NCBI GenBank assembly: GCA_023091735.1
Contig: JALKBU010000506.1
Span: forward strand, 1 to 36,174
DNA: 36,174 bases
Direction of reading: 5' to 3'
From: Trichomonas tenax
Taxonomy: Eukaryota > Parabasalia > Trichomonadida > Trichomonadidae
Below the pieces are notes generated by a model. It was not told where the DNA came from, did not search any database, and was given only the letters and a program-made list of their open reading frames with translations. The translations under genes were made by a program, and so were the position numbers. Positions 6,679-17,914 of the stretch are shown here, in pieces (positions within the stretch are counted from its first letter, which is position 1; every line of letters starts with the position of its first letter).

Positions 6679-9009
6679 ATGGATGAAAATCAAATTCCTT
6701 GTCCAATACAGAAACAATACGACAGGGAATTAGGAGAATGCCCACAATCAGTGATTTTGAATCAAAGAAACGAACTGTTTATATTAAATTCGCAAGAAAA
6801 GACAATTAATATTTACGATGTAGAAACTTTTGATCATTTGTATCAAATAAAGGCTTCAACACAGGTAATTCTCAGCATTTGGTACATTGAAGATAAAGAT
6901 TGCATTATATTCGAAGAAAAAGATTTCGTTGAACTTAAAACTTATTTCAAAGTGTTCTACGACTGGAGAGTTCCAAGGGATCGAAGGTTTGTTGGTCCTG
7001 TTGTTATAGAACTCCCCGAAAAAGTTATTTTACCAACATCTTGGCAATTTATTAAGATGCTGCCAGGACCACAAGTACTATGCATTGCAAATCTCAGCGC
7101 AGATTCAAATCCATCGGCACAAACATCAGCGAATTCGGTTATTATTGTTTCCGAAAAAACTTGCATAATATGGGATTTCGAAGACCGTCCAAAGCTTAGA
7201 TGCGTTATTCTACTCCCATTACCGGTTTATTGCCCAATGTTTTCACTTTATGGAGATTTGCTTGCAATAATTGTGCAGGAGAATCTTTACATCCTCAAAA
7301 TAGTAAAAGGAGTATCAGCAGCAGAAATCAAACCATACATTCCAGGTGCAATTTGCTATGAAGTTCAAAATGAGTTAAATATCGAATTTGGTTTAATTGA
7401 AGCCAAAGTTTCAAACTTTTTATTCATTCCACGTCACTTGCTTAATTCTCCTGTGACTATTGAAATAGTTTTTAGATTCAGACCTCCATCACCAAGTCTC
7501 GATATTCATTTTCTTTCAAAGTTTAATTTAATTCTTTTGACTGAGCAAGCATCGCTCCTCTGCACCTATAGGTTCAAAGATTCGGACTCTGATAACTTCG
7601 ATCCATGTAATCTTCGAGAAAATCTCAAATGTCGAACTTCTGTTCATAACGATGATTTCATAATTCTCTCAGATGAAAATGTTATCAATTTCATGCCAAA
7701 TCCAGACAAATCGAGACTTGATATTACAAACTTTTCATTGCCATTGTTGTCGACGCATGAATTCAGTAAGATTCAACATATCGGAATTAATAAGAATTTC
7801 GTTACTGTTATTGATTTATTCATGAACAAATCGAATTTGCATGTTTTAAATTTAACATCATCTGCTGAGATTTCAGGTGCTGCTTTGAACTCAGGAGATA
7901 TTAATACAAGAATTTTGGGCCTTTGCTTGATGTCTCGTCGTGACATTAAGTATTCGGACACATGTTATTCGATTGGTGCTGCACTACAAGAACGCGGGAA
8001 AATGAGTTCTTCATTTGATTTCTTTTTGTCAGCTTTAAATGCGAAGAATTCTGTCTATGGTGAGAAAAGACGTTCTATATTACAAATGATTACATCAAAG
8101 AACAGAAGAAAGATTATATTCTTTGTCAGCCACGCGAAATTCACAGCAAATGACATGTCCGATGAGATTATTAAACTTATAAAAGAACTTCCATTAGATT
8201 CATGCATTAGGAAACTTCTCAGAGCTAAAGTTTATGATGATGAAGTTGCTGAAGCTGATCCAGAGCTCCCTCTTTGTAAACTGTACAAAGGTGTTTGTGA
8301 TGTATCTAAGAACAAACACGATGAAGCGAAAGACATTTTCAAGAGTCTTCCAGATTCGAGTTTTGCAAATCTTGATGATTACGTTTTAAGTGAAATCAGT
8401 TGCGATCTTCATCCATTGGTTCTAGTGAAAATCGGAAAGCCGTCGCTACCGAATTTCGTTTGGCCTTGTAACGAGAGAATGCTGTGTCACGCATTTATCA
8501 ATGGCGATGTTGACAATGTTATTAAGTTTAGTGAAGAAGTCGGTGGAGAAGTTCTTCATGTTTCCGAGTGGCCAATTATCCCTGAGCAGATTGATTTCTA
8601 CAATGGCACTGAAGCGCAAAGGATATGTATTGCCGCAATCCTTAAATATGGAACAGAAGAGGCAACAAGGAAAGAAAATAATTTCTTGAAAGGTATCGAA
8701 CTCGCAAATAACATGAGATATAAAGAAGCATTGAAAGTTTTAGGCAGCAAAGTCAACAGGATTTTGTTCTTGAAGAGATTTGCAAAGAACTGTGCTGCAT
8801 GGAACATGGTTTTGCATCAATTTGTCGATGATGAAGAAATTACTGAACTTGCAAAGCTTAAAATTGTTGAACAATCTCCTTCTCAAGATTTCATCGATTT
8901 CGTGAAGAATCCACCAAACATCCAAAACATTGAAAAACTTCTTTCAGCGCTTAATGAAACAGATATTAAGATCCTTCAACTTATCCCTCCAACAACAATT
9001 CCTGTTTAA
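6679..9009 (+). CDS. Beta-propeller/alpha-solenoid protein, HPS3-like
   Basis: The 776-residue soluble protein has a beta-rich N-terminal half with short hydrophobic strands spaced like a WD-type propeller (about 20-410) and a helical C-terminal half (about 420-770) ending in repeated Leu/Ala-rich helices. This is the architecture of membrane-traffic scaffolds. Details recall HPS3, a BLOC-2 subunit that directs cargo to lysosome-related organelles: EEK (79-81) followed by a Tyr-rich strand and YDWR (94-97), then LPLPVYCPMF before a strand ending LYILKIVKG. This resemblance is from memory and not proven; other propeller-solenoid proteins such as VPS or RMC1 types remain possible. There is no signal peptide or membrane span. 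The ATG has an initiator 11 bases upstream. It ends tail to tail with TOR, 85 bases apart. Confidence 0.6.
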   Translation: MDENQIPCPIQKQYDRELGECPQSVILNQRNELFILNSQEKTINIYDVETFDHLYQIKASTQVILSIWYIEDKDCIIFEEKDFVELKTYFKVFYDWRVPRDRRFVGPVVIELPEKVILPTSWQFIKMLPGPQVLCIANLSADSNPSAQTSANSVIIVSEKTCIIWDFEDRPKLRCVILLPLPVYCPMFSLYGDLLAIIVQENLYILKIVKGVSAAEIKPYIPGAICYEVQNELNIEFGLIEAKVSNFLFIPRHLLNSPVTIEIVFRFRPPSPSLDIHFLSKFNLILLTEQASLLCTYRFKDSDSDNFDPCNLRENLKCRTSVHNDDFIILSDENVINFMPNPDKSRLDITNFSLPLLSTHEFSKIQHIGINKNFVTVIDLFMNKSNLHVLNLTSSAEISGAALNSGDINTRILGLCLMSRRDIKYSDTCYSIGAALQERGKMSSSFDFFLSALNAKNSVYGEKRRSILQMITSKNRRKIIFFVSHAKFTANDMSDEIIKLIKELPLDSCIRKLLRAKVYDDEVAEADPELPLCKLYKGVCDVSKNKHDEAKDIFKSLPDSSFANLDDYVLSEISCDLHPLVLVKIGKPSLPNFVWPCNERMLCHAFINGDVDNVIKFSEEVGGEVLHVSEWPIIPEQIDFYNGTEAQRICIAAILKYGTEEATRKENNFLKGIELANNMRYKEALKVLGSKVNRILFLKRFAKNCAAWNMVLHQFVDDEEITELAKLKIVEQSPSQDFIDFVKNPPNIQNIEKLLSALNETDIKILQLIPPTTIPV

Positions 9010-9094
9010 TTCTTGTTTGTAAATATTTTTCTTTTTCAAAAAATACAAGGTTGAATTTTTAATAACAAAAATAAATATACAAATATTATATATA

Positions 9095-12000
9095 TTACCA
9101 GAATGGACACCAGCCTCCGTAGTGAGTGATATACCTTGCTGGGTCAGCTGCAATCCTGATAAGTGATGAAACATGTTCTTCGACATTTAAGTCTTTCTCT
9201 CCATCGATTTGGCAGTCTTCGTACAAAGAATCTCTTCCGTTGAGTTTGGAAATGACTCTGTCGATGATCTGCCTCGATGATGTCTTCTGTGATGATGAAA
9301 CACTATCTTCATCGAGTGGTTCGTGAATGAAAATTTCAAGCTGTGCAACAATTGGACTCATGTTATCTCTTAGCATCCACATAACATCTTCACAGGCGCT
9401 TCTGAACATTCCTTCGACAGAGCCATTATCGAATGCGCTGACAATCATTCTTGTGAGTCTGAAAGGAACCTTTTCTGGATAGTTTGGTCTTGTTACGGCT
9501 GTTTCGAATGAATCACCGAAATCGATGTGAATGACCCTTCCAGTGTCTTTCTGGACCATAATGTTTGATGGATGTCTGTCTCCTAAACCAATGATGTAAC
9601 CAACCATTGACATGAGAGCGTTCGTGACAGTGAAGTTTCTGTTTCTTCCGAGCCAAGCAGCTGCATTTGGAGCTCTCATCCACAAAGCATCTCTGATCTC
9701 TGTTGCCGTGCAGACATTTGAAACAACATGGAATTGCTCGAGCAGCTGAAGTCTGTTGAGTTGCGGATAAACACTTCCAACAGTACGTGAAATAACTTCC
9801 ATTTCTGTCGAAAGAGAGATACCTTTGGCAACTCTCATATCGCAAATCATCTGGTGAAGAGTGTCTGCGCCAGTGACCCATGAAATGAGTCCTGCTGTTG
9901 GAGCGAGTGGAATAATGGCATATTGAAGGATCTGTGCTGGGATTTCTCTCTTCACTCTGCTAGAATTAAGGAGAGAGTTGATTAGAACGAAGAACTGCAT
10001 AACACGTTGGTCGAGTCTTAAGTCTTCGTTACCCTTGAGAAGGAATTTAAGGGTCTTTCCATTATTGTCGACCATCAAAACGCATCTTGGATGCTGCTGT
10101 GTGCTGAGGACTTGAAGAGCAGGTTCGATTCTGTTGAGAAGAGGAACTTTATGAGTGAAAGAATAAGTTCCTGGAGTAACAATCTTGAAGCCAACTTTCG
10201 TTGCGAGTTGCTCAGAGACTTTCGGAAGCAAAATGAGATCAAGTTTCTTGACTCTTTCAGTCAACTGCTGGAATATGTGTCTAAAGATATCCCACATCAT
10301 TCTTCGCGATTCTGGAGTGTTTTGAATGAAGCAATTTCTTGCCTGTTGAATTAACTGGTCATGCATCTTAACGAACCATCTATCGAGGTCGCACTTTGGA
10401 TTCTGGTATTTCGAGAACTGACGATTTAAGATTGCTTCCATCTTCGCTTTATTGTGTTCGTGATCAGCTCTTGAAGCCAAATCGATGCTTGTCATCCACT
10501 CTTCGAACCATGATGAAGCGGATCTCAATAAACCATCAATAAACAATTCAGCATCAGCTGATGCTTCAACGTGATTAACAGCGAGTTCTTCGAGTAATTC
10601 ATGCGCGATTTTAGCTTTCTCGATGTTCTGGCAGTTCTCATATAGCTTAAGTGGGAAGAAGAGAGCCTGGAAGTGTTCACGACCGAATGATTTGAGAATG
10701 TTGTGAACAGCATTTCTAATAACTTCATCATTGTGAGCGATTTGAACAGTGATTTGCGGAATGATTTGATTGATATCTGCTGGTGGTAGACTGCTTAATT
10801 TTTCTAATAGATCTGAATTGACAAGTGTTGAATTGCTCATCTGGAAGAAAATAGAGAACATCTGACACAGATATTCTATTGTTCCTTTCTTCGTGAGTTG
10901 CGTTGCTTTCAAGAAACCAGTGACAGCGTTGTATGAATAAATATCTTTCCGCTCTGGACTGCTGTTAATGAGTCTTGCATTTGCGTATGCCCATCCAAGC
11001 CACGTTCTATAATCATCCATACTCTCGCTCTTCGATTTCTCGAACAAAGCCAAAACTTCGTGCATTGATTCCATGGATAAATCGTCCTGAAAAGCGATAT
11101 ATGTTGCAAGCATTCTGTGAACGTTTGAACGGAACTGCGGTATTAATTTTTCAAGCTGGAAGCTCTGTGTGCACATGCTTAAGATCTTCGTTGGATTATT
11201 CCTGGAAATGTTCAAGAATAAATTATATTGAGCATCCAAAGACAAAGCTTTGACTGTATTCTTGAGATTTCCTTTTGATGGCTCGTGTGGTAATTGGGAA
11301 CGAATTTCTTTTGTGAGTTCAGCATCGACGAGATTCAATGAGAAGAAAGAAGCGAGAATACTTGGAACTTTTTGGCTCTTAACCATTTCTATCATATTTA
11401 AGAAGCTCTGCTCATCTTTCATTGACAAAATTCCAATCAAATACTTCAAGTTATCGATTGCTTCAGATCTTCTTCCTCTTGCCCAAAGGATCTTAGATTG
11501 TGCGAATTCGACTTCTGGGAGAATTGATCCACTGAAGAATCTGTCGAAGTATGTATCAATCAACTTCCAGCATCTTTCTTTCCTCAAAACGCTGATCAAT
11601 TTAAGATAAACAGGAGTGTATTGATCTTGGAATGCGACAAGAGAACGTACACGAATGAGTTTGATCCATCCATCAGAGTCTCTCTTGAATCCAACGAGGC
11701 GCTTTGACCAAATGGAATCTGCAATTTGTGCATTAATCTTCTTTGTTGATCTCTTAGTATCGATGACTTCTTGAAGCTCAACGAATGCCTGAGCATAAGT
11801 GATGTTCTGGTGGACTCTGTAAGCATCACCACTTGAGTATGCTGTTGTATCTTGCGCGAGAGTAAGAAGACCTTTGTTGATTGCTGATTCTGCAGCATCA
11901 AGTTTAGCGGTTCTCGTGTAGAAAACAGCTTGGAAGAAAATTTCGTTGAGAGAAAGTTCTGCTGGGAAGTATGTCATGAAATGCTCAGCTCTATTCAACT

Positions 12001-15000
12001 CTCCAACTTGGAAGAAAGCTAAAGCGAAATGAGCAGCAAATCTCTGTTGATCTTCACGACTCATTTCTTCAAACATTGGCTCGAAATCGATGATATTCTG
12101 CCATTGTTCTAAATTTGAATAAACAGTGATCAAGTTTGGATTGTTTTCATCATCTTTCTTATATATCTCAAGAGCATTGTCCCATTTTCCGAGCATTTCA
12201 CTCCATTTTCCTGCGCTTTCAATAGCCAAAGTTTCTTTTGCATCAACAAGTAAACCTCTCGCTGACGATAAGCGTCCCATTGATGTATTGAGTCTCATTA
12301 ACGCATCAACGACTGTTGGATCTGTTGTATTATCTCTGTAGAGACGCTGTGTGAAGTAGAGCTTAAGTGGTCTTGAATCACAGCAACGTGATATAACTCT
12401 GTCTGATATCTGTAGAGGTTCATTTGCGCGATCAAGAATTTCTGCAACTTTGGCGAAGAAAGGATCGATTTGAGCGTAGTTAGAAATGATGTGATTAATA
12501 ATTGAGCTGAATGCCATTCTTTGTTGTTTATCAGCTTTGAGCCAGCACGAGAAGAAAGCAATTGGGAACAATTCCTGCCTGAATGTGCTGTTGAGATTAA
12601 CAACTGTCCTGCAAGAGCGAATCGCTGGACTTGGTGAGCACTGGATGACCCTTTCACAGAGTTCATCCAGCCACTTGCTAATGTTCAGGTCATCGGGGAT
12701 AACGAGGCCAGTGAAAATATCATCGCTCGGAAGCTGCTTAGGAATATTGATTTGGATCTGTGGAACCTTTGGTTTCCTCTTCTTAATGAATTCAAAGCTC
12801 TTTGCGTCAACAACTTCTTGCGAATTTAAAGTGCTTCTGAGAACATTCATGTAAGGTAAAGTAACACCATAAGAAACAGACCAGAATTCAACAATATGCA
12901 TTGGTAATCCTAAGTAAACTATTGCTGCATAGCAAAGCTCGAACATTTCGCTTTTATCGCTTGCTACCATCATGAAGCGATTGATAATCAAAGCAATTCT
13001 GCTTTGATACATTGTTAAATCAACGTTTTGAATAAGCAAAGAAATTGCTTTGCAAACACGATGAATATAGAAAGAAGGCATTCTTTCACATGGTATTGAT
13101 TCGATTGATGCTGCGAAAAGTTCGAATGGTTGATTCTGGAAGATAATTACGTAGCAAATGAAAGTCAGAAGAACTTTGAGATATTCTTCATCAGAAGCTA
13201 AATGAATTATCTTGAGCGCTGGGAAATAAAGAGTCTTTGCACTTTCACTGAAAGAGCCAATGAGATTATATGATAATGTCACTAATAATGTCATGCAAGA
13301 GATTGTGTTTAAGAACAATTTCGCTGTTGTTGAAAGTTGCGGTAAAAACATTAATGTTTCTCTCGGACACTGTGAAGTTATCCAGTTAAGCTGCATGAAC
13401 AAAATATCTCTGGCTCTTGTATCAGCAGCATTTTCAATACCACTAATGAAAGCATGAATTATTTTCTCAGCATATGAAGCAGAAACATCTGAAGAATCGA
13501 ATATCATTGCAACAGCTTCGAACAATGGCATTGATGGAGCATCAAAGTAAGGAATGAGATGAGAAAGAGCGAAATTCGTGAAATATCCCGGATGTTTCAT
13601 ATTAATTGTTGATTGTGTCTGTGATTCTTCATCGAGATGATCATTTGGAAGATTACTGATATCGCAAGCAGTGCCTAAAAGTTTAAGGATTGCAATGGAA
13701 ACTTTCTTTCCTTTCCTTGCAGATAATAACTTCATGAAGGCCGATATTATATGTGGATAGTGAAGACGAATGTTGAGGCCCGTTGATATATTAGAAGCGA
13801 GAAGAGATAAACTATTAACAGCTTTTTCGAGTAATTCTGATGATCTTCTTGTTGTGAAAACATTATAGAAAGCAGATAAAACTCTCTGAACATATGGTTC
13901 AACTAATTGACCAAGAATTGCCAATGTGTCCAATAAATAAGCATCACGAGCATCCAAATGTTGCTGATTAATGATTGAATAAACTTTATATCTTTTTGGC
14001 TCCGATTTCTTGAATTTGTCTAAATTAGAAGTGAAACTCTGTGGATCTTTGAAGTCATCTGCTTGAACTGTCTGAATATCATCTATTTTTGTGTCGTGTG
14101 ATAAGAAATCTAAACATAATGATATAATATTAGGAACCAATGATAAAAGATTTTTTGGCATTTTCTCGGCAATTATAGGAAGTAATGAAGCGTATTGACT
14201 TGATAATTGAATATCTGTGATTGACTTCATTGCTGTAATGATAAATCTGACGTACTCCATGAGCGGGGGATTGATTTCGAAAGGATTGAACTCAGCAAGT
14301 TCAGAGACCAATTTAAGTGCTTCTCTTCTCACGCTGAACGAAGGATCATTCAATGTGAGCAGAAGATTCTTGTGGAATGAAACTTCTTCTGATGGTTCAA
14401 GAGCTTTTATCGATGCCAAACGAACTTCTTCGCATGGATCATAAAGTGCGGATATCAGTATAATAGAAAGTGAGTCGGGTGTCTTTATTGTAGCGAATGT
14501 CTTCATCAGCTCTATTTTAATCGATTCTTGAGTGCATTCCATTAATGGTTGAATCGCAGATAATAATTTTGTTCTTTTTTCAAATAAATTGAGGGAAAAT
14601 GCCTGTATAAGTTTAAGAGACATAATTATGGACTGCTCAGGTGCCTTAGGTGACAGTCCTTTCTGCATAATTGCTATTAAATAAGGTCGAAATTGATTCA
14701 TTAATGACATTCGAGTTTTAAGGCACTTAATGAAGTAATCACATGGATAAACATCTTTAAGAACCTCAGCATGTATCTTAGCTTCTGGAAATAGCTCAAA
14801 AATTGTCGAAAGAATCATTAAACCATTTGTCGTTATTTTTCTTGCACTTGGATTGAGCAAAGTTTTATATACGAAGTCAATAAACATTGGCACTAAGGTG
14901 TGAGGTTTGAAAAATCGAATATAAATATCTAATATTTTGAAAAATGGAGATGGACTATTACTTTTCAGACACTTCGAACAAAGTGAATTAAATATTATTT

Positions 15001-15880
15001 TAAGGCATTTGTCTGAGTAATTGAAAATATTCGTTTTTGTAATATCGATTGCTGTTTGAAGCGCTTCGAGTGATATTTCATCGTATGGATTTGATACAAA
15101 TTCGATAATGGCTTTAATAAACTGGTCATATCGCTGAATAATTAAGTGAGGATATAATGGAATTACTGTTCTTAATATTTTTATGGGTCCGTGCGCTTGT
15201 GGTGTTTTATTTTGTAAAATGTAATTCATACACGTGTTAAAAGATGCCTGTATGTAATGTTGCGAAGTTTGCGAATCTAAAGCTTGAATATTATAAGAAA
15301 GCACTTGTGCAGCTAATATTCGTGTCGCTTGGTCGTCAGACACCGCATATTGAAAGATAATATTGAATTTTTTAATCACCATATTTCTTACATTGCTTAA
15401 ATTAAACTTTCTTGTCCTTTTAAGTAGCGAAAGTGCATTCAGAATGAGCTTTGGTTTGTTTTCTATCCAATTAAAGCACATAGAAATCGAGTCACGAAAA
15501 ATTAACCCGGAATCTGTAAGCTCAATCGCTATCCAATACAGTGCTTTAGACGCAGCATTTGCCACATCCAACACTTTGTTGGACAAAAGTGCAGTTGCGT
15601 AGTTAATTAATCTTTTTATCTGATCGACGTTATCTTGAAAATGACTTAAAATCGAAAATGCCATTAGCAAATTCATTTGTGTCCTCTGCTTGTCCGAGTT
15701 CGCTGCAGCATGGATACTCCTTTCCCATGCAGAAAACGTGGAAATTAGATCATTTTCTGAAAGTAGGAATATCTTCGGACCAACCAAATTAATGATGTAT
15801 TTCCGCCGCGACTTCCAGGATTTGTAGTCCAAAATCTGATCATAGTCGACTATAGCGAAAATATCACTAATTTGTATCAT
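9095..15880 (-). CDS. TOR: TOR (target of rapamycin) Ser/Thr kinase
   Basis: A complete, intron-free TOR of 2261 residues, somewhat shorter than yeast and human proteins (about 2470-2550). TOR is the catalytic core of TORC1/TORC2 and couples nutrients to growth. The N-terminal half is HEAT repeats; the FAT region covers roughly 1150-1700. The FRB domain starts near W1791 (WFEEW) and includes W1863. The kinase has LLKG with ATP-site Lys1949, catalytic GLGDRHPSN (2098-2106, Asp2101) and DFG at 2120-2122. The FATC domain ends in the hallmark CPFW at the very C-terminus. The frame runs 21 codons further to a TTG (15943), but the ATG at 15880 lies 17 bases after an initiator and is the better start. 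FRB rapamycin-contact positions differ from human (see findings). All catalytic residues are intact, so the enzyme should be active. Confidence 0.97.
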   Translation of the reverse strand: MIQISDIFAIVDYDQILDYKSWKSRRKYIINLVGPKIFLLSENDLISTFSAWERSIHAAANSDKQRTQMNLLMAFSILSHFQDNVDQIKRLINYATALLSNKVLDVANAASKALYWIAIELTDSGLIFRDSISMCFNWIENKPKLILNALSLLKRTRKFNLSNVRNMVIKKFNIIFQYAVSDDQATRILAAQVLSYNIQALDSQTSQHYIQASFNTCMNYILQNKTPQAHGPIKILRTVIPLYPHLIIQRYDQFIKAIIEFVSNPYDEISLEALQTAIDITKTNIFNYSDKCLKIIFNSLCSKCLKSNSPSPFFKILDIYIRFFKPHTLVPMFIDFVYKTLLNPSARKITTNGLMILSTIFELFPEAKIHAEVLKDVYPCDYFIKCLKTRMSLMNQFRPYLIAIMQKGLSPKAPEQSIIMSLKLIQAFSLNLFEKRTKLLSAIQPLMECTQESIKIELMKTFATIKTPDSLSIILISALYDPCEEVRLASIKALEPSEEVSFHKNLLLTLNDPSFSVRREALKLVSELAEFNPFEINPPLMEYVRFIITAMKSITDIQLSSQYASLLPIIAEKMPKNLLSLVPNIISLCLDFLSHDTKIDDIQTVQADDFKDPQSFTSNLDKFKKSEPKRYKVYSIINQQHLDARDAYLLDTLAILGQLVEPYVQRVLSAFYNVFTTRRSSELLEKAVNSLSLLASNISTGLNIRLHYPHIISAFMKLLSARKGKKVSIAILKLLGTACDISNLPNDHLDEESQTQSTINMKHPGYFTNFALSHLIPYFDAPSMPLFEAVAMIFDSSDVSASYAEKIIHAFISGIENAADTRARDILFMQLNWITSQCPRETLMFLPQLSTTAKLFLNTISCMTLLVTLSYNLIGSFSESAKTLYFPALKIIHLASDEEYLKVLLTFICYVIIFQNQPFELFAASIESIPCERMPSFYIHRVCKAISLLIQNVDLTMYQSRIALIINRFMMVASDKSEMFELCYAAIVYLGLPMHIVEFWSVSYGVTLPYMNVLRSTLNSQEVVDAKSFEFIKKRKPKVPQIQINIPKQLPSDDIFTGLVIPDDLNISKWLDELCERVIQCSPSPAIRSCRTVVNLNSTFRQELFPIAFFSCWLKADKQQRMAFSSIINHIISNYAQIDPFFAKVAEILDRANEPLQISDRVISRCCDSRPLKLYFTQRLYRDNTTDPTVVDALMRLNTSMGRLSSARGLLVDAKETLAIESAGKWSEMLGKWDNALEIYKKDDENNPNLITVYSNLEQWQNIIDFEPMFEEMSREDQQRFAAHFALAFFQVGELNRAEHFMTYFPAELSLNEIFFQAVFYTRTAKLDAAESAINKGLLTLAQDTTAYSSGDAYRVHQNITYAQAFVELQEVIDTKRSTKKINAQIADSIWSKRLVGFKRDSDGWIKLIRVRSLVAFQDQYTPVYLKLISVLRKERCWKLIDTYFDRFFSGSILPEVEFAQSKILWARGRRSEAIDNLKYLIGILSMKDEQSFLNMIEMVKSQKVPSILASFFSLNLVDAELTKEIRSQLPHEPSKGNLKNTVKALSLDAQYNLFLNISRNNPTKILSMCTQSFQLEKLIPQFRSNVHRMLATYIAFQDDLSMESMHEVLALFEKSKSESMDDYRTWLGWAYANARLINSSPERKDIYSYNAVTGFLKATQLTKKGTIEYLCQMFSIFFQMSNSTLVNSDLLEKLSSLPPADINQIIPQITVQIAHNDEVIRNAVHNILKSFGREHFQALFFPLKLYENCQNIEKAKIAHELLEELAVNHVEASADAELFIDGLLRSASSWFEEWMTSIDLASRADHEHNKAKMEAILNRQFSKYQNPKCDLDRWFVKMHDQLIQQARNCFIQNTPESRRMMWDIFRHIFQQLTERVKKLDLILLPKVSEQLATKVGFKIVTPGTYSFTHKVPLLNRIEPALQVLSTQQHPRCVLMVDNNGKTLKFLLKGNEDLRLDQRVMQFFVLINSLLNSSRVKREIPAQILQYAIIPLAPTAGLISWVTGADTLHQMICDMRVAKGISLSTEMEVISRTVGSVYPQLNRLQLLEQFHVVSNVCTATEIRDALWMRAPNAAAWLGRNRNFTVTNALMSMVGYIIGLGDRHPSNIMVQKDTGRVIHIDFGDSFETAVTRPNYPEKVPFRLTRMIVSAFDNGSVEGMFRSACEDVMWMLRDNMSPIVAQLEIFIHEPLDEDSVSSSQKTSSRQIIDRVISKLNGRDSLYEDCQIDGEKDLNVEEHVSSLIRIAADPARYITHYGGWCPFW

Positions 15881-15891
15881 TTTTGGTATTA

Positions 15892-15899
15892 AAAAGTGA
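15892..15899 (-). promoter_or_regulatory. Initiator (TCACTTTT) of TOR
   Basis: On the minus strand the sequence CGTCACTTTTTAA precedes the TOR ATG. The +1 A at 15897 gives a 17-base leader. This decides the start at 15880 over the upstream TTG. Confidence 0.65.
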
Positions 15900-17914
15900 C
15901 GTGTTGACAAAATTTGAGCATTCAGAAGTGTTTTAACTTTCAAATTTGGTTTTTAGCGACCAAAATTGGCAAAGTTAGCATTACCATTATGTAAATGTTA
16001 TAATAAACCATATTTTAAAAAGTGGATAAGGTTAAAGGTCACGTTTTCACAATTTATTTGACACTGTTTACATTAATAAAATAGTATATATGATGCTAAT
16101 CATTTTTTCATCATTTTTATTTTTGAATACTTTATTTCTATTAATCAATAATTTCAGCATATTCATTGGGAGGCTATGAGTATAAGTTGGTGTATCACAT
16201 TAAAAACATGTAATATGTGCGTGCATCTATGCATATTGTCGTTTCCGCAATGATTTCGTGTATTTATAAATTAAGATACTGAACAATTATTCAATTAGGA
16301 GCTTGTATTATTTGTAATATGTTATTATGTTGTTGGCATGTGATCTATTTATAATAAATATTGCTATTAACTCAATAATAAATTGATATCAAATTGTTAA
16401 TGAAAAATATGAAACGATATTATATATGTTTAACACTACATCTATGTATGGCATCACATAAGAGTTATATTTGCCCATACATGTTTGATCTGGTTCTGAC
16501 CCCTAGAGTTGGTACACTTCTGCTCCCTCTCAAATGGTGATTGTCTTGTACTTTTTTCGTGTAAAGTAAAATGATTTTAAAAGCACTATAATAAGCATAT
16601 ATTTACTAACTAACATAGAAAAATAAAAGATTCAAAGAATAATATTAAATTATTCATTGTAATATAGGAAAATTCTTGAGTATTCTGGCTTTGATGGTGT
16701 GCCCGGGCAAACTAGTAAATAATCTAAGTCTGAATGATAAAAAATAAATATTGAAGCTTTGATTATATGGTTTTAAGTAGGAGAAGATGGAGCCTGAGGA
16801 GGCGCAACTAAATTTATGATATATCAAGCTAGTTGGGTATAATAAATATTGATTTGGATAATAAATACCAATTACCTGGGTGCTTTGTCGAGAAAAACTA
16901 AGCAAAATTGCCTCTGTTGAGTTCTTAGTTATGTTTGAACTGGTAAAAGCAGCTTTTACATCATGATATTGGCCTCAAATCAGCAGGTGAATGATGCCAT
17001 CTCATTTGTCATGTAAAATGAATATTTGGCAAGTAAATTTTGTAAAATATTTTATTTGTCAGAGAATGCCAGAAAATAATCGTACAAATCGAATTAATGA
17101 TGTAGCAATGTATATTGCTTAAAATAAAGTCAGGTCCATTATTTATTTTCGTGAAATAATGTTAATTTCATTGCAAAATCTTATTGATGAAAATTTTAAG
17201 AGAAATTGTAATTTATATAACAAGTTGTGGGGAATGAACGTCATTCTATAAACATCCTGCAACATTAAAAGTATTACCTATATGTTTCAATATAAATACA
17301 GAATTATATGATATATCGATATTTTAGAAAAAAATTATGAATTTATAGTAAAAATGAAAATCATAGGATTTGTCATATAAGCCATCTGCCATAAAGTAGA
17401 TTGGCAACAATTGAAGACAAAAATAAGAATATATATTTTTTTGAAAATGTTTTTTTTTCGAAAAATCTATTTTTAATCGAAATCCTCAATATGATTACAT
17501 ATGCAAGGCTGATTTATGATGATAAAAAGCTTCTAAGCGATAATTTTTGTTAAAAAATTTTCGAAAATAGCTGGAAATAATATATAGAATATAATTAGCA
17601 TATAATATTTTCCATTACCTATTCAAAACAAATTTAGTTTTAAGTTCACTTTTCTTTTCTCAACCAGAAATGAATTTTGTCTACGGATTCGTATGTTATT
17701 AGTCGTGCACTCGCAATTTGCATTGGAAAAATTGTCACTTACCGAAAGCTGTCATAAAAAGTGATATTATCTGACATGTAAAGTTGTCAGAATCTCTAGT
17801 TTTATGTAAAGTCCTATAATCATTCAAATTATGTATTAGTTTTTATTTCAAAATCGCGTCTGATGGGAAGAACTGGGGACTACATTGACACAGGTACCAC
17901 CCATGTTAGTAGCT
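15900..17914. other. Two-kilobase gene-poor region upstream of TOR
   Basis: No gene can be supported. It is AT-rich with a few more balanced patches (about 16490-16545, 16680-16700, 16780-16810 and 17855-17905). A minus-strand open frame at 16654-16905 shows no domain. TTTGTCATGTAAAA (17005-17018) and CTGACATGTAAAG (17771-17783) match the promoter motif found before real genes, so decayed genes or promoters are possible. A 17-codon open stretch from an ATG at 17863 (+) runs up to the broken end of the polymerase remnant. Confidence 0.5.

Noticed and set aside
10091..13457. Many 60-120 codon frames opposite or inside TOR
   Set aside because: TOR is conserved across the whole region; these are frame shadows.
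15881..15943. 21-codon N-terminal extension of TOR from a TTG
   Set aside because: The extension would cover the initiator at 15892-15899.
16654..16905. 83-codon minus-strand frame
   Set aside because: No domain, and no initiator or motif nearby.
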